Shown: positions 6,796-15,383 of the stretch, in pieces
How the letters are laid out: each line of letters starts with the position of its first letter
Position numbering within the stretch: the first letter of the stretch is position 1
Assembly (NCBI GenBank): GCA_016217725.1
Contig: JACRHB010000079.1
Location: forward strand, 1-33,296
DNA: 33,296 nucleotides
DNA from: Nitrospirota bacterium
Lineage (GTDB): Bacteria; Nitrospirota; Thermodesulfovibrionia; UBA6902
Direction: 5' to 3'
Made by a program: the position numbers and the translations under genes
Notes under the pieces: generated by a model
Seen by the model: the letters and a program-made list of their open reading frames with translations, nothing else
What the model was told of the DNA's origin: nothing
Databases searched by the model: none

Positions 6796-7883
6796 AGATA
6801 ATGACCGTCCTGGGCACCCGGCCCGAAATAATCCGCTTAAGCTTAATAATCAAGAAATTGTATAAGCATTGCAGCCACGTCCTGGTCCATACGGGACAGA
6901 ACTACGACGACAGCCTTAATAAGATCTTTTTCAGCGACCTGCAGCTCCCCGGGCCCGATTTCCACCTCGGCGTAAAAGCCGGGACGTTTGCCGGGCAAAT
7001 AGGAAAGCTGTTCATCGAATTCGAGAAAGTAATGCTGAAGGTCAAGCCGGATAAGATACTCATTTTAGGGGATACCAACAGCGGCCTGGTAAGCATTGCA
7101 GCCAGGCGGATGGGGGTTCCCGTTTACCACATGGAGGCCGGCAACAGATGCTTTGACGACAGAGTGCCGGAGGAAATAAACCGCAGGGTCATCGACCATT
7201 CAAGCAGCGTCCTTTTGCCTTACACGCACAACGGCAAGGAGAACCTTCTGAGAGAAGGCGTGGACCTGCGTAGAATTTACGTAACAGGCAATCCGATTTT
7301 TGAGGTCCTTAACGCCTGCGGCGAAAAAATAGAGGCAAGCGATATCCATAACAGGTTGAAATTACAACCGAAGAAATACTTCCTCGCCACCATGCACCGG
7401 GAGGAGAACGTCGACATTAAGTCCCGTCTTTCAAACATCTTGACTTCGCTTAATGCGCTTCAGGGAAAATATAAGCTGCCGGTAATATGCAGCCTGCATC
7501 CGAGAACGAAAAAAAGGATAAAGGCGTTCAACCTCGCCCCGGAGAACAAGGACGTGCGTTTCCTTGCGCCCCTCGGCTTTTCCGATTTCATCGCCCTTGA
7601 AAAAAAGGCTTTGTGCGTCATTACCGACAGCGGGACGGTGCAGGAGGAATGCTGCATTCTCAAAGTCCCCAACGTAACGGTGAGGGATACGACCGAAAGA
7701 CCGGAGACCCTGGAGGTCGGGAGCAACATCATAACGGGAAATGATCCGGAGGATATTTTGAATTGCGTTGAGCTGGCCCTCTCGGAAACAACGGAGTGGG
7801 AGATACCCGGGGAATATCTTATAAAGAACGTCTCTTCTACAGTAGTGAAAATAGTCCTGAGTTTTAAATATTCCCCTCTTTGA
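6792..7883 (+). CDS. UDP-N-acetyl-hexosamine 2-epimerase, WbjD/FnlC/CapG type
   Basis: This 363-aa non-hydrolysing 2-epimerase (GT-B fold) inverts C2 of the reduced UDP-6-deoxy sugar to finish UDP-L-FucNAc or UDP-L-QuiNAc. LGTRPEIIRLS is at the N terminus and HTGQNYDDSLNKIFF follows. HMEAGNRCFDDRVPEEINRR (about 113-132) has the CFD-RVPEEINR form of the WbjD/FnlC branch; WecB has a different sequence here. TDSGTVQEE (about 278-286) matches the UDP-binding loop. The 4-bp overlap with the dehydratase and the adjacent reductase complete a three-enzyme set. The last codons and the stop (7881-7883) lie in a C-rich palindrome, so the FKYSPL end is repeat-encoded. Confidence 0.9.
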   Translation: MKIMTVLGTRPEIIRLSLIIKKLYKHCSHVLVHTGQNYDDSLNKIFFSDLQLPGPDFHLGVKAGTFAGQIGKLFIEFEKVMLKVKPDKILILGDTNSGLVSIAARRMGVPVYHMEAGNRCFDDRVPEEINRRVIDHSSSVLLPYTHNGKENLLREGVDLRRIYVTGNPIFEVLNACGEKIEASDIHNRLKLQPKKYFLATMHREENVDIKSRLSNILTSLNALQGKYKLPVICSLHPRTKKRIKAFNLAPENKDVRFLAPLGFSDFIALEKKALCVITDSGTVQEECCILKVPNVTVRDTTERPETLEVGSNIITGNDPEDILNCVELALSETTEWEIPGEYLIKNVSSTVVKIVLSFKYSPL

Positions 7884-7976
7884 AAAAGAGGGGTTAGGGG
7901 AGATTTTGTAGAACGAAATTAAAAAATCCCCCCTTATTAAAAATCCCCCCTTGCCCCCCTTTACTAAAGGGGGGGG
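7873..7976. repeat. Composite C/G-rich palindromic element
   Basis: There are two perfect 9-bp hairpins: cccctcttt/aaagagggg (7873-7893, loop gaa) and ccccccttt/aaagggggg (7954-7974, loop act). The sequence around the first (hairpin, ttaggggagatttt) is roughly the reverse complement of that around the second (aaaatccccccttg, hairpin). The whole is therefore also a larger inverted repeat of two diverged copies. Neither stem is followed by a T-run. The 3' flank, ccacccgtaactga (7983-7996), is repeated inverted at 11671-11684. Confidence 0.6.
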
Positions 7977-8030
7977 TGATTACCACCCGTAACTGAATGA
8001 TTACGGTTTGATCGAATCTTCACGTTGACC

Positions 8031-9677
8031 ATGCTGCAAGCTCTACGCAGAAATGTTATTGCCGTCGTCACCTTCCTGCTGATCGCCTTAACTGCGTTTC
8101 TCTCCGGCAGGGCGATATTGAACAACCCCGGCATGAGCGTCAGCGGATGGATTTCCATAATTGCGCCTGCCGCTGCGGTATGCCTGGCCGTCGCCTTCAT
8201 AACAATGAACGTGCAGGCAGGGTCCGACCTTTCCGCATTGTTCAGCTTTTCCCGGCCCGGGATCAATAAGAAGACTTTACTTATAACCGCCGTCCCGGCT
8301 TCAGCCCTGGGCCTCCTGATTGTTTTAAATCCGTTTGATTTCATCATGCCCCTCTTTATAACTCTCAGCGGGGTCTTGTTTTCATTGTCGGTTTATATGC
8401 TTTTGAACCATAAGTCGCTCGACGCCGTAGGACTGCTTATGATCTCGCTTCCTTTTCTGACTTATGTAGAATACCAGACCGTGCGATGGAACGAAGGCTT
8501 CGGCTCTGATTGGATAACCATAAAGACGGCAATTATCATACTCTTTTCGATAATCTGGCTTATAGCCGATAAAATGCCCCGGGCCGCGTCTAAATTCAAT
8601 GCGCTTGTTTTGCTGTTTGTCCTCACGGTGTTTTGCTCCGCCCTTTTTTCATCCGACGTCGTTTTCAGCATGCAGCGGTGGCTGTTTGAAATAGTTTATC
8701 CGGTGATATTTTATTTCATCGCCTTAAACAGCATAAGCCGTGAAGAAGACACGCGGAAGTTTAAAAGTTATTTTTTGGCCGCTATTTTTGTCAACGTCAT
8801 ATTGGTCTTATATTATTTCTTAAAATACGGCGGATGGGACGTGTTAGGCGAATACGTCCTGAACGTGAGTTTTGCAGACGGCGTTCTTGTTGCAAACGTT
8901 TTAATAATTGCGATGCCGCTTGTTATCGCATCCCTTGTAACGGAACAGAAAAGGGGACTAAGGCTGCTGTATTACGCAATGCTTGCGTTAGGGCTGGCGG
9001 GCCTTGTCATGTCCTTTGCAAGAACGGCGCAGTTGAGTATGGCAATCGGACTTTCAGCCTTTGTATTCAACAAAAAAACGAGAAAGTATCTGATGTTTCT
9101 TCTAATCGCCTGCATTCTCCTTATCGCCTTCAATTCGGAAATATTAACTCCGTATTTGAGCAAGTATGAAGGGTTGACGTTTGAGGGCCTGGTCCACGAA
9201 TCATCTATGGAAAAGCGATATGAAGGATGGAAAGCGGCCCTGGATATGTTCAAAGACCACCCGGTAACGGGCGTCGGGATAGGCGGATATGTGCGGGAAT
9301 ATGCAAAATATGCGCCTGAATACTATGCCGAATACGCCCGTGGCTACGTCTCAATGATCTCAGCGCATAACATTTATCTCACTTATCTTGCCGAAACCGG
9401 GCTTTTGGGGGCCCTGCCGTTTTTGCTGATGCTTTCAACCATCACGGTCAAGGCCTTTCAGGCGGTCAGGCGCGGGGGAAAGGACAGCGTATTTAAGCAC
9501 TCCTTATTTATCTCCGTCCTGATATTTTCAATCAATAATCTTACCGACGGGATAACGTTCGCCTACGTTAAAGAGATAGACAAAGGAATGGCTTTCTGGA
9601 GTATCGCGGCCCTCATAGTGAGCCGTGAGCTGATCGAAAAAAATAAAGGCGCGCAAAATGTTAGACAAAATATATGA
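8031..9677 (+). CDS. O-antigen ligase/polymerase-family membrane protein (second Wzy/WaaL-like protein)
   Basis: This is a roughly 548-aa integral membrane protein with a dozen or so hydrophobic segments. The Wzy_C/O-antigen ligase signature is present: MSFARTAQL after a membrane segment (about residue 327) and a large periplasmic loop with GVGIGGYVREYAKYAPE, then SAHNIYLTYLAETGLLG (about 440-460) before a further membrane helix. It would use undecaprenyl-linked glycan at the periplasmic face, either ligating it to lipid A-core or polymerising it. It sits between the sugar-nucleotide genes and the ABC exporter. Because ABC-exported glycans need a ligase and not a polymerase, ligase is slightly favoured. 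An in-frame TTG at 8025 is possible, but the ATG at 8031 was chosen; neither has a clear ribosome-binding site. It overlaps the next gene by 20 bp. Confidence 0.8.
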   Translation: MLQALRRNVIAVVTFLLIALTAFLSGRAILNNPGMSVSGWISIIAPAAAVCLAVAFITMNVQAGSDLSALFSFSRPGINKKTLLITAVPASALGLLIVLNPFDFIMPLFITLSGVLFSLSVYMLLNHKSLDAVGLLMISLPFLTYVEYQTVRWNEGFGSDWITIKTAIIILFSIIWLIADKMPRAASKFNALVLLFVLTVFCSALFSSDVVFSMQRWLFEIVYPVIFYFIALNSISREEDTRKFKSYFLAAIFVNVILVLYYFLKYGGWDVLGEYVLNVSFADGVLVANVLIIAMPLVIASLVTEQKRGLRLLYYAMLALGLAGLVMSFARTAQLSMAIGLSAFVFNKKTRKYLMFLLIACILLIAFNSEILTPYLSKYEGLTFEGLVHESSMEKRYEGWKAALDMFKDHPVTGVGIGGYVREYAKYAPEYYAEYARGYVSMISAHNIYLTYLAETGLLGALPFLLMLSTITVKAFQAVRRGGKDSVFKHSLFISVLIFSINNLTDGITFAYVKEIDKGMAFWSIAALIVSRELIEKNKGAQNVRQNI

Positions 9678-10440
9678 GCTTGTAAGATATAAAGAGCTGC
9701 TCCTTAACATCACGCTGCGTGAGCTCAAGGTCAGGTATAAGCAGTCCGCGCTCGGCATATTCTGGGCCGTGCTCCAGCCGCTTTCGATGACGATAATATT
9801 TACCGTGGTATTTTCCCGTCTTGTAAAAATTCCGAGTGACGGGATCCCCTATCCGTTATTTTCTTACGCCGGGCTCCTGCCCTGGACTTTTTTAGCCACC
9901 TCATTGTCTTTTGCCATACCCAGCCTCGTCTCCAATTCCAATCTCCTGACAAAAATATATTTTCCCAGGGAGATATTCCCTATAGCTTCAATATTGGCGG
10001 CGTTTGTGGATTTCCTTATCGCGGCGGTAATTTTTTCAGCCGTATTAATTTTATATAAAGTCCGTCTTACCCCGAATATTTTTTATATAATGCCCCTGCT
10101 GCTCATACAAACGCTGCTGATCCTGGCGGTCTCATTATTCGCTTCGGCATTTAACGTTTACTATCGAGACGTAAAATATGCGCTGCCGTTCGTCATCCAG
10201 CTCTGGATGTATCTCAGCCCCGTGATTTACCCGGTGAGCTCCGTCCCTGAAAGGCTCAGGTCGATATATATGCTGAACCCGATGGCTTCGGTCATAGACG
10301 GATACAGGAGGACGCTGCTTTTAGGCCGCCCGCCTGACTTTTACTATCTCGGCCTGGCGGCGGTCGTCACGCTCATCATGCTGCTTTTATCCTATAAATA
10401 CTTCAAGAGCGTTGAGACGTCTTTTGCAGACAGGATCTGA
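9658..10440 (+). CDS. wzm: ABC-2 type polysaccharide exporter permease (Wzm)
   Basis: This 260-aa inner-membrane protein has the usual Wzm/KpsM/TagG layout: an amphipathic N terminus with ELKVRYKQSALGIFWAVLQP, then six hydrophobic segments. Other family hallmarks are PLFSYAGLLPWTFLA (about residues 65-79), the SNSNLLTKIYFPREIFP stretch (about 95-111), YRDVKYALPFVIQLWMYLSPVIYP, and a C-terminal NPMASVIDGYRR. With the ATPase that starts one base after its stop codon, it moves completed, lipid-linked polysaccharide across the inner membrane. The start lies 20 bp inside the previous gene, with an aaagg ribosome-binding site. Confidence 0.92.
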   Translation: MLDKIYELVRYKELLLNITLRELKVRYKQSALGIFWAVLQPLSMTIIFTVVFSRLVKIPSDGIPYPLFSYAGLLPWTFLATSLSFAIPSLVSNSNLLTKIYFPREIFPIASILAAFVDFLIAAVIFSAVLILYKVRLTPNIFYIMPLLLIQTLLILAVSLFASAFNVYYRDVKYALPFVIQLWMYLSPVIYPVSSVPERLRSIYMLNPMASVIDGYRRTLLLGRPPDFYYLGLAAVVTLIMLLLSYKYFKSVETSFADRI

Positions 10441-11637
10441 ATGAACGCCCCGGCAATAGAGCTGAACGCCGTCTCGAAGCAATATAGACTCGGCGAAAAC
10501 GGCTACCGCTCTCTAAGGGAGGATATCGCGGAGCTCTTTAGAAGGCGCCGTCACGAGCCACGGCTCTTCTGGGCGCTCAGGGATGTTTCCTTCGCGGTGG
10601 ACCGCGGCGAGGCCGTAGGCATCATCGGGCCCAACGGCGCGGGCAAGAGCACTATCCTTAAACTCCTTTCAAGGGTCACGAAGGCGACTTCAGGCGCTGT
10701 AAAAATAGAAGGGAGCGTCGGGTCCCTGCTCGAGCTTTCGGCGGGCTTTCACCCCGAGCTTACCGGCCGTGAGAATATTTACCTTTACGGGTCCATATTA
10801 GGCATGAAAAAAAGCCTGATAGATAAAAAATATGCGGAGATCGTAGAGTTCTCCGGGCTGGATCAATTCATTGATACGCCCGTCAAGAGGTATTCGTCCG
10901 GGATGTATGCGCGCCTGGGGTTTTCGGTATCCGCGCATCTTGATCCGGACGTCCTGCTGGTGGATGAAGTGCTCTCGGTGGGAGACTATGCGTTTCAGGA
11001 TAAATGCATTCAAAAGATGAAAGCTTACAGGGCTTCCGGCAAGACCGTCATATACGTGTCCCACAATCTTGATTCGGTGAGAAGCCTGTGCGGAAGGGCG
11101 ATCCTCCTTAAGGAAGGACGGGTGGGTTACGACGGAGAAGTGGAGAAAGCGATCTGTGAATATTATATGCATTCCTCTCAGGGACAGAGAGCAAGGCAGG
11201 ATCAAAAAGGGGCTTTCGAGATACTTGACAGGAAGCTCATCGATTCCCGGGGCAGGGCGTGCGTGATCGCGGATTCGGGTGAGAGGGTCCGCTTTGAGCT
11301 GACGATGAAGACGCAAGAAGAGATAAATGAGGCTTATTACGCCGTATTCATAAGACGCTCCGACGGCTTCGTGGTCTTTGACACAAGCTCGGACCTTTTA
11401 AACGGAATAAGATACGGTCATGGGAGAGCTGAGAAGCTTTCATTGAAATATGAGCTCTCAATTAATTTGCTGAAAGGCACGTATACCCTGGGCTGTAATA
11501 TTTTCGGCTCCCTCCGCGACGGCCCCGTTGAATGTCTTTTTTATGAGGACAATATCTTCGCGTTCACCGTAAAGGATAATATCTCCCACCAGGGGATCGT
11601 CAACATGAATGCAAAATGCTCCGTTGACGCATTCTGA
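10441..11637 (+). CDS. wzt: ABC polysaccharide exporter ATPase with C-terminal glycan-recognition domain (Wzt)
   Basis: This is a 398-aa ATPase. Walker A is GPNGAGKST (about residues 62-70), the signature YSSGM (about 149-153), Walker B VLLVDEVLSVGD (about 170-181), and the H-loop VIYVSHN. The ATPase ends near residue 245. A separate beta-rich domain of about 145 residues follows, the position and size of the Wzt C-terminal domain (PF14524-like). In the E. coli O8/O9a systems this domain binds the modified non-reducing end of the finished chain before export. This suggests the glycan here also carries a terminal cap. The two FkbM methyltransferases further down are possible sources, though no WbdD-like terminator is visible. 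Confidence 0.92.
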   Translation: MNAPAIELNAVSKQYRLGENGYRSLREDIAELFRRRRHEPRLFWALRDVSFAVDRGEAVGIIGPNGAGKSTILKLLSRVTKATSGAVKIEGSVGSLLELSAGFHPELTGRENIYLYGSILGMKKSLIDKKYAEIVEFSGLDQFIDTPVKRYSSGMYARLGFSVSAHLDPDVLLVDEVLSVGDYAFQDKCIQKMKAYRASGKTVIYVSHNLDSVRSLCGRAILLKEGRVGYDGEVEKAICEYYMHSSQGQRARQDQKGAFEILDRKLIDSRGRACVIADSGERVRFELTMKTQEEINEAYYAVFIRRSDGFVVFDTSSDLLNGIRYGHGRAEKLSLKYELSINLLKGTYTLGCNIFGSLRDGPVECLFYEDNIFAFTVKDNISHQGIVNMNAKCSVDAF

Positions 11638-11662
11638 GCCAAACATGAAAATTCAGACCTTG

Positions 11663-11807
11663 GTAACCCCTCAGTTACGGGTGGCAATAGTGCATGACAT
11701 TGTCATTCTGAGCGAAGCGAAGAATCTCAATACGTTAATAAAGCAGGAGATTCTTCGTCGCTTCGCTCCTCAGAATGACAGGGTATGCCCTGTAACTGAG
11801 GGGTTAC
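11663..11807. repeat. Two-tier palindromic repeat, family A, copy 1
   Basis: The outer arms gtaacccctcagttacggg (11663-11681) and cctgtaactgaggggttac (11789-11807) are complementary at 18 of 19 positions. Nested inside is a second hairpin, tgtcattctgagcgaagcga... (11701-11728) with its complement ending ...tcagaatgaca (11747-11780). The right inner arm has a small internal duplication. The inner hairpin recurs near 18.6 and 22.3 kb, each time inside different outer arms. The 228-bp gap 11638-11865 holds nothing else I can support. Confidence 0.8.
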
Positions 11808-11865
11808 AGACCTTGTTCGAGAGCTTGTTCAATTCGAGGACTTATCAAAGAAAGGCAATGCTGGG

Positions 11866-13020
11866 ATGAAGATCTGTTTTATAGGCTGGGGCGACAGCAT
11901 TCATACGCAAAGATGGATAAAATGGTTCAGGGATAAAGGACATGACGTTTATCTGATCACCGATCGTCCTTCAAATATGCCCGGGATCAAAGAGTATGAC
12001 ATTTCCTCCCGGCAGCATTATACGGGAAGCCGCCTTAAGAGATATTCGAGATTGGAATTCAATTCCTACGGCCTGCGCTCGCTCCTCAAGAAAATGAGAA
12101 TAGACGTGCTCAAGCAAATGCTGGAGATAAGAAAGCTTATCTCCCAACATATAAAACCCGACGTCGTCCATCTGCACACCTTGCTGTACCCGGCGTATTT
12201 AGGCGTTTTCAGCAAGGCCCGTCCTTTAGTGGTAACTATATGGAACGGGGATATAACCTGGAAGCAGGACTGGTCGCTTTTCAGAAAATTTGCAGTCAAG
12301 AAAGGCCTGGCGACGGCGGATCTGATAACGGTGGATTCGGATGAATTGAGAGAAAAGACCTTATGGTACGGAGACTACTCCGGCAAAACGGCGTTCATAT
12401 CTTTCGGGGTCGATACGAAAAGGTTTCATCCGGGCGCTAAGCCGTCCGACATAAGACAAAAGCTGAACATAGAGGCCGACGCCCCGCTGGCGCTGAGCAA
12501 CAGGAGCCTGGAAGATATATACAACATCGACGTGATCATCAAGGCGATACCGACGGTCCTGGCCGCCTTTCCCAAAACGATCTTCTTGTTTGCCTGGCAC
12601 AGCGCTTCGAGGAAGGCTTTTCTCATGGAATTGACGGAGCGTTTAGGCGTCATGGATAACGTAAGATTTATCGGCCGGATAAAACATGAAGAGCTGCCGC
12701 CGTATTATGCGGAAGCCGATATTTTCATATCCGTTCCCGGAGGAGATACTATCCCGATATCGCTTTTAGAGGCCATGGCCTGCGGCGCGGCCCCGATAGT
12801 AAGCGACCTTCCTTCTCTTAGAGAATGTATTACGGACGGCGTGAACGGATGTATCGTTCCGTTGAGAGACGCGGAGGCGACCGCGCAGGCGGTCATTAAG
12901 CTGCTGACGGACCATAGGCTGAGAGAGTCTTTTGTAAAAAGAAATTGTGAATGGGTGGTTCAACATATGGACTGGGATGCGAATATGCGAAAGGTTGAAG
13001 AATTGTATTATCGGCTGTAA
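11866..13020 (+). CDS. Family 4 (GT-B) glycosyltransferase
   Basis: This is a 384-aa cytoplasmic glycosyltransferase. The N-terminal acceptor domain begins MKICFIGWGDSIHTQRWIKW, includes DVVHLHTLLYP (about residues 103-113) and the VTIWNGDITW segment. The C-terminal donor domain ends with TIPISLLEAMACGAAPIVSD, giving the second Glu of the EX7E motif at E302. The first Glu position is Asp, a common variant. It transfers a sugar from a nucleotide donor to the growing lipid-linked glycan; the donor cannot be read from sequence. It is the first gene after the family-A repeat, and its stop is 2 bp from the next start. Confidence 0.85.
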   Translation: MKICFIGWGDSIHTQRWIKWFRDKGHDVYLITDRPSNMPGIKEYDISSRQHYTGSRLKRYSRLEFNSYGLRSLLKKMRIDVLKQMLEIRKLISQHIKPDVVHLHTLLYPAYLGVFSKARPLVVTIWNGDITWKQDWSLFRKFAVKKGLATADLITVDSDELREKTLWYGDYSGKTAFISFGVDTKRFHPGAKPSDIRQKLNIEADAPLALSNRSLEDIYNIDVIIKAIPTVLAAFPKTIFLFAWHSASRKAFLMELTERLGVMDNVRFIGRIKHEELPPYYAEADIFISVPGGDTIPISLLEAMACGAAPIVSDLPSLRECITDGVNGCIVPLRDAEATAQAVIKLLTDHRLRESFVKRNCEWVVQHMDWDANMRKVEELYYRL

Positions 13021-13022
13021 GA

Positions 13023-14180
13023 ATGTCAAAGATACTTTTCATATCGCACTGCGCGCCTCCCGCGCCCTTTGGTCCCTCGACGTTGTTCAGAAGACTGTTC
13101 AAATATTTTTCTCCGGATTCATACGTTGTCATGACAAGTAAATACGGGCCAGGCGAAACGGACAACAACGGCAGGCTGCCCTGCAAATATTATTATGCGG
13201 GCGAAAGCATTTTCAGAAACTATACAAGGTGGTCGTCCGTCAGGGAATGGCTTGACGTGGTCGGGATGGTAGCAAGGGGTCTTTCCGTAATAAAGAAAGA
13301 GAAGATCACGGCCCTTCTGACGCATCCGACCTCAGGGAATTTCCTGCTCGCGTCATATATCCTGCACAGGCTTACAGGCCTCCCTCTTTATGTGTATATA
13401 CTCGACCTTTACACCGCTTCACAGACTTACAGGATCAGGAAATTAATGTCCGCGCCTATAGAAAAGGCCGTTATGAAGGCGTCAAAAAAAGTCTTTGTAA
13501 TGAGCGAGACCCTTAAAGATCATTATGACGGCAAATACAATATCGACACAGCGCTCCTGCGTCACCCCGTGGAGCTGCCTTCCGACAATCCCGCCCCCGT
13601 TCTCAAAAATGCAGAAAAAAAGATTCACAAAAAAAAGACCGTTGTCTTTACCGGTATGATCTATGAGGCGCAGATGGACGCCTTGCGTAACCTCGCTGCC
13701 GCAGTAAAGGGAATGCAGGGAGTGGAGCTCCATATATATTCACAAAGGACGACAGCCAAATTATTAAGCCTGGGATTATCGGGAGCCGATGTCGTTCATC
13801 ATGGATTTGTCGAGGCTTCAAAAATGCCCGGGGTGCAGCGGGAAGCCGACGTCCTTTTTCTCCCGATGGCCTTTGAGAGCCCTTACCCCGAGATCATAAG
13901 GACGGCCTCTCCCGGGAAGCTTCCCGAATACCTTATATCACGGACGCCCGTGCTGGTGCATGCGCCGCAAGACGCTTATATCGCCTGGTACGCGCGAAAA
14001 TACGGGTGGGGGTTTGTAGTCGATAAACCGGACCCCGGTTTGCTGCGGGAGGCCCTAAGCGGCATCATGCGCGACGGCGCCCTGCGTGATCGCCTGATCG
14101 AAAATGCCTTGAATACGGCGCGGCTGCATGAGGCGTCAAAAGTTGCGGACGCCCTCAAAAAGGGCCTGGGACTTATCTGA
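13023..14180 (+). CDS. Glycosyltransferase, GT-B fold (GT4-like)
   Basis: This is a 385-aa protein. The N terminus, ILFISHCAPPAPFGPSTLFR, resembles the nucleotide-sugar/acceptor loop of GT4 enzymes. LYVYILDLYTASQTYRI and SKKVFVMSETLKDHY occupy the usual inter-domain positions. VVFTGMIYEAQMDALRNLA opens the donor domain. The C-terminal motif is FESPYPEIIRTASPGKLPEYLISRTPVLVHAP, read around residues 285-320. There, a KLPEYL element takes the place of the usual EALACG stretch. The 2-bp gap upstream and 8-bp gap downstream indicate the same transcript as its neighbours. Donor and linkage are unknown. Confidence 0.75.
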   Translation: MSKILFISHCAPPAPFGPSTLFRRLFKYFSPDSYVVMTSKYGPGETDNNGRLPCKYYYAGESIFRNYTRWSSVREWLDVVGMVARGLSVIKKEKITALLTHPTSGNFLLASYILHRLTGLPLYVYILDLYTASQTYRIRKLMSAPIEKAVMKASKKVFVMSETLKDHYDGKYNIDTALLRHPVELPSDNPAPVLKNAEKKIHKKKTVVFTGMIYEAQMDALRNLAAAVKGMQGVELHIYSQRTTAKLLSLGLSGADVVHHGFVEASKMPGVQREADVLFLPMAFESPYPEIIRTASPGKLPEYLISRTPVLVHAPQDAYIAWYARKYGWGFVVDKPDPGLLREALSGIMRDGALRDRLIENALNTARLHEASKVADALKKGLGLI

Positions 14181-14188
14181 TATTCATC

Positions 14189-15379
14189 ATGAAAATTTTG
14201 GTCATCGCAGACATCTATCCGTCAAAGGAAAATCCGGTGTCCGGCGTTTTCATAAAAGAGCAGGTGGAGCAGTTGAAGAAGCATCACATCGTAAGTGTGA
14301 TGGTGATTAACAGGATATTTATAAGAGTCGCGAGCGGCGCCTTTCTCAGGTATATTTTTCGAAAGGCATTTAATGCGGATAAAGCACGTGAGGAAGGCGT
14401 ATTCAGGGTTGAGTATCCCGTTTTCATTTTATTCGCTAAGCCTCTGCATATATTCAATGGGATATGCGCCTGTTTAACCGCATTTGCAAAGCTGAAAAAT
14501 ACGGGGTTCCGGCCCGAATTGATATATACCTACAAAACCTTTCCCGCCGGATATATAGGCTGGAAGATAGGAAAGAGGCTGGAGCTCCCGGTTGTCAATA
14601 TGGAATTCCAGGGGCCCTTCGCCGGATATTTTAATGAGCCGCGCCTCGGAGCCAAAGTCATCAAGACCATCAACAATATTGCTTATACGATATATACCGC
14701 GTTTCAACTTACAGAGCTGCAAGCTCTTGGCGCGAGGCCGGAAAAGCTGCGCCTGGGTTATTTCGGGGTTGATACCGATAAATTCTTTTTAGACCTGAAT
14801 GAGTATAAGAACAGACTGCTTGAAATCAAGGCCGGCAGGGTGAAATTGCTGGTTATAAGCCGGCTGGAAGAAAACAAAGGCATCAGATACTTGATAGAGG
14901 CAATGGAAATGCTCCGCAAGGAATTTCCGTACATTCAATTGAGCATCATAGGCCCTATGGATGAAGGGGGAGAAGCGCTGCTGGAGCTGATCGGGTCGAA
15001 AAACATGGGGGCTCATATCCTTTATAGCGGAGCCTGCAATAATGAGGAGCTGCCTGCCGTTATCGCCAAACACGACATCCTCGTGTCGCCAAGTCTTTAC
15101 GAGACGTTCGGGGTGACGATTATTGAGGCCCTTTCATGTGGAAAGCCGGTAGTCGCCACAAAGTGCGGAGGCCCCGAGGAAACGGTTACCGGAGAGGTGG
15201 GCCTTCTGGTCGAAAAGGCGGATCCTCAGTCCCTTGCAAACGGGATCAAGTGCGTTATCGACAACTATGAGAGATATGACCCTGAAGTGATCAGAGGCTA
15301 TGCCGTCGGGCATTTCAGCCAGGATATCGTCCTCGGGAATCTGAATAAGCTTTTTGAAGAAGCGGCAAGAGGCGGATGA
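14189..15379 (+). CDS. Family 4 (GT-B) glycosyltransferase
   Basis: This 396-aa enzyme starts MKILVIADIYPSKENPVSGVFIKEQVEQL, the classic GT4 opening with a GVFI acceptor loop. The donor domain carries LLVISRLEENKGIRYLIEA (about residues 213-231) and a complete EX7E motif in YETFGVTIIEALSCGKPVVA (about 303-322). It is an intact, typical family member, probably acting on undecaprenyl-linked acceptor at the cytoplasmic membrane face. It is 4 bp from the amidotransferase start. Confidence 0.87.
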   Translation: MKILVIADIYPSKENPVSGVFIKEQVEQLKKHHIVSVMVINRIFIRVASGAFLRYIFRKAFNADKAREEGVFRVEYPVFILFAKPLHIFNGICACLTAFAKLKNTGFRPELIYTYKTFPAGYIGWKIGKRLELPVVNMEFQGPFAGYFNEPRLGAKVIKTINNIAYTIYTAFQLTELQALGARPEKLRLGYFGVDTDKFFLDLNEYKNRLLEIKAGRVKLLVISRLEENKGIRYLIEAMEMLRKEFPYIQLSIIGPMDEGGEALLELIGSKNMGAHILYSGACNNEELPAVIAKHDILVSPSLYETFGVTIIEALSCGKPVVATKCGGPEETVTGEVGLLVEKADPQSLANGIKCVIDNYERYDPEVIRGYAVGHFSQDIVLGNLNKLFEEAARGG

Positions 15380-15383
15380 TTTA

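Noticed and set aside
7954-7980. Intrinsic terminator at the C/G-rich hairpin
   Set aside because: No T-run follows the stem, and the sequence looks like a dispersed palindromic repeat.
11609-11869. An 86-codon open frame on the + strand between Wzt and the next glycosyltransferase
   Set aside because: It is translated almost wholly from the two-tier palindromic repeat, starts inside the Wzt gene and resembles no protein.
15354-15383. A longer N terminus for the AsnB-family protein
   Set aside because: The class II glutaminase domain needs Cys directly after the initiator Met, which only the ATG at 15384 gives.
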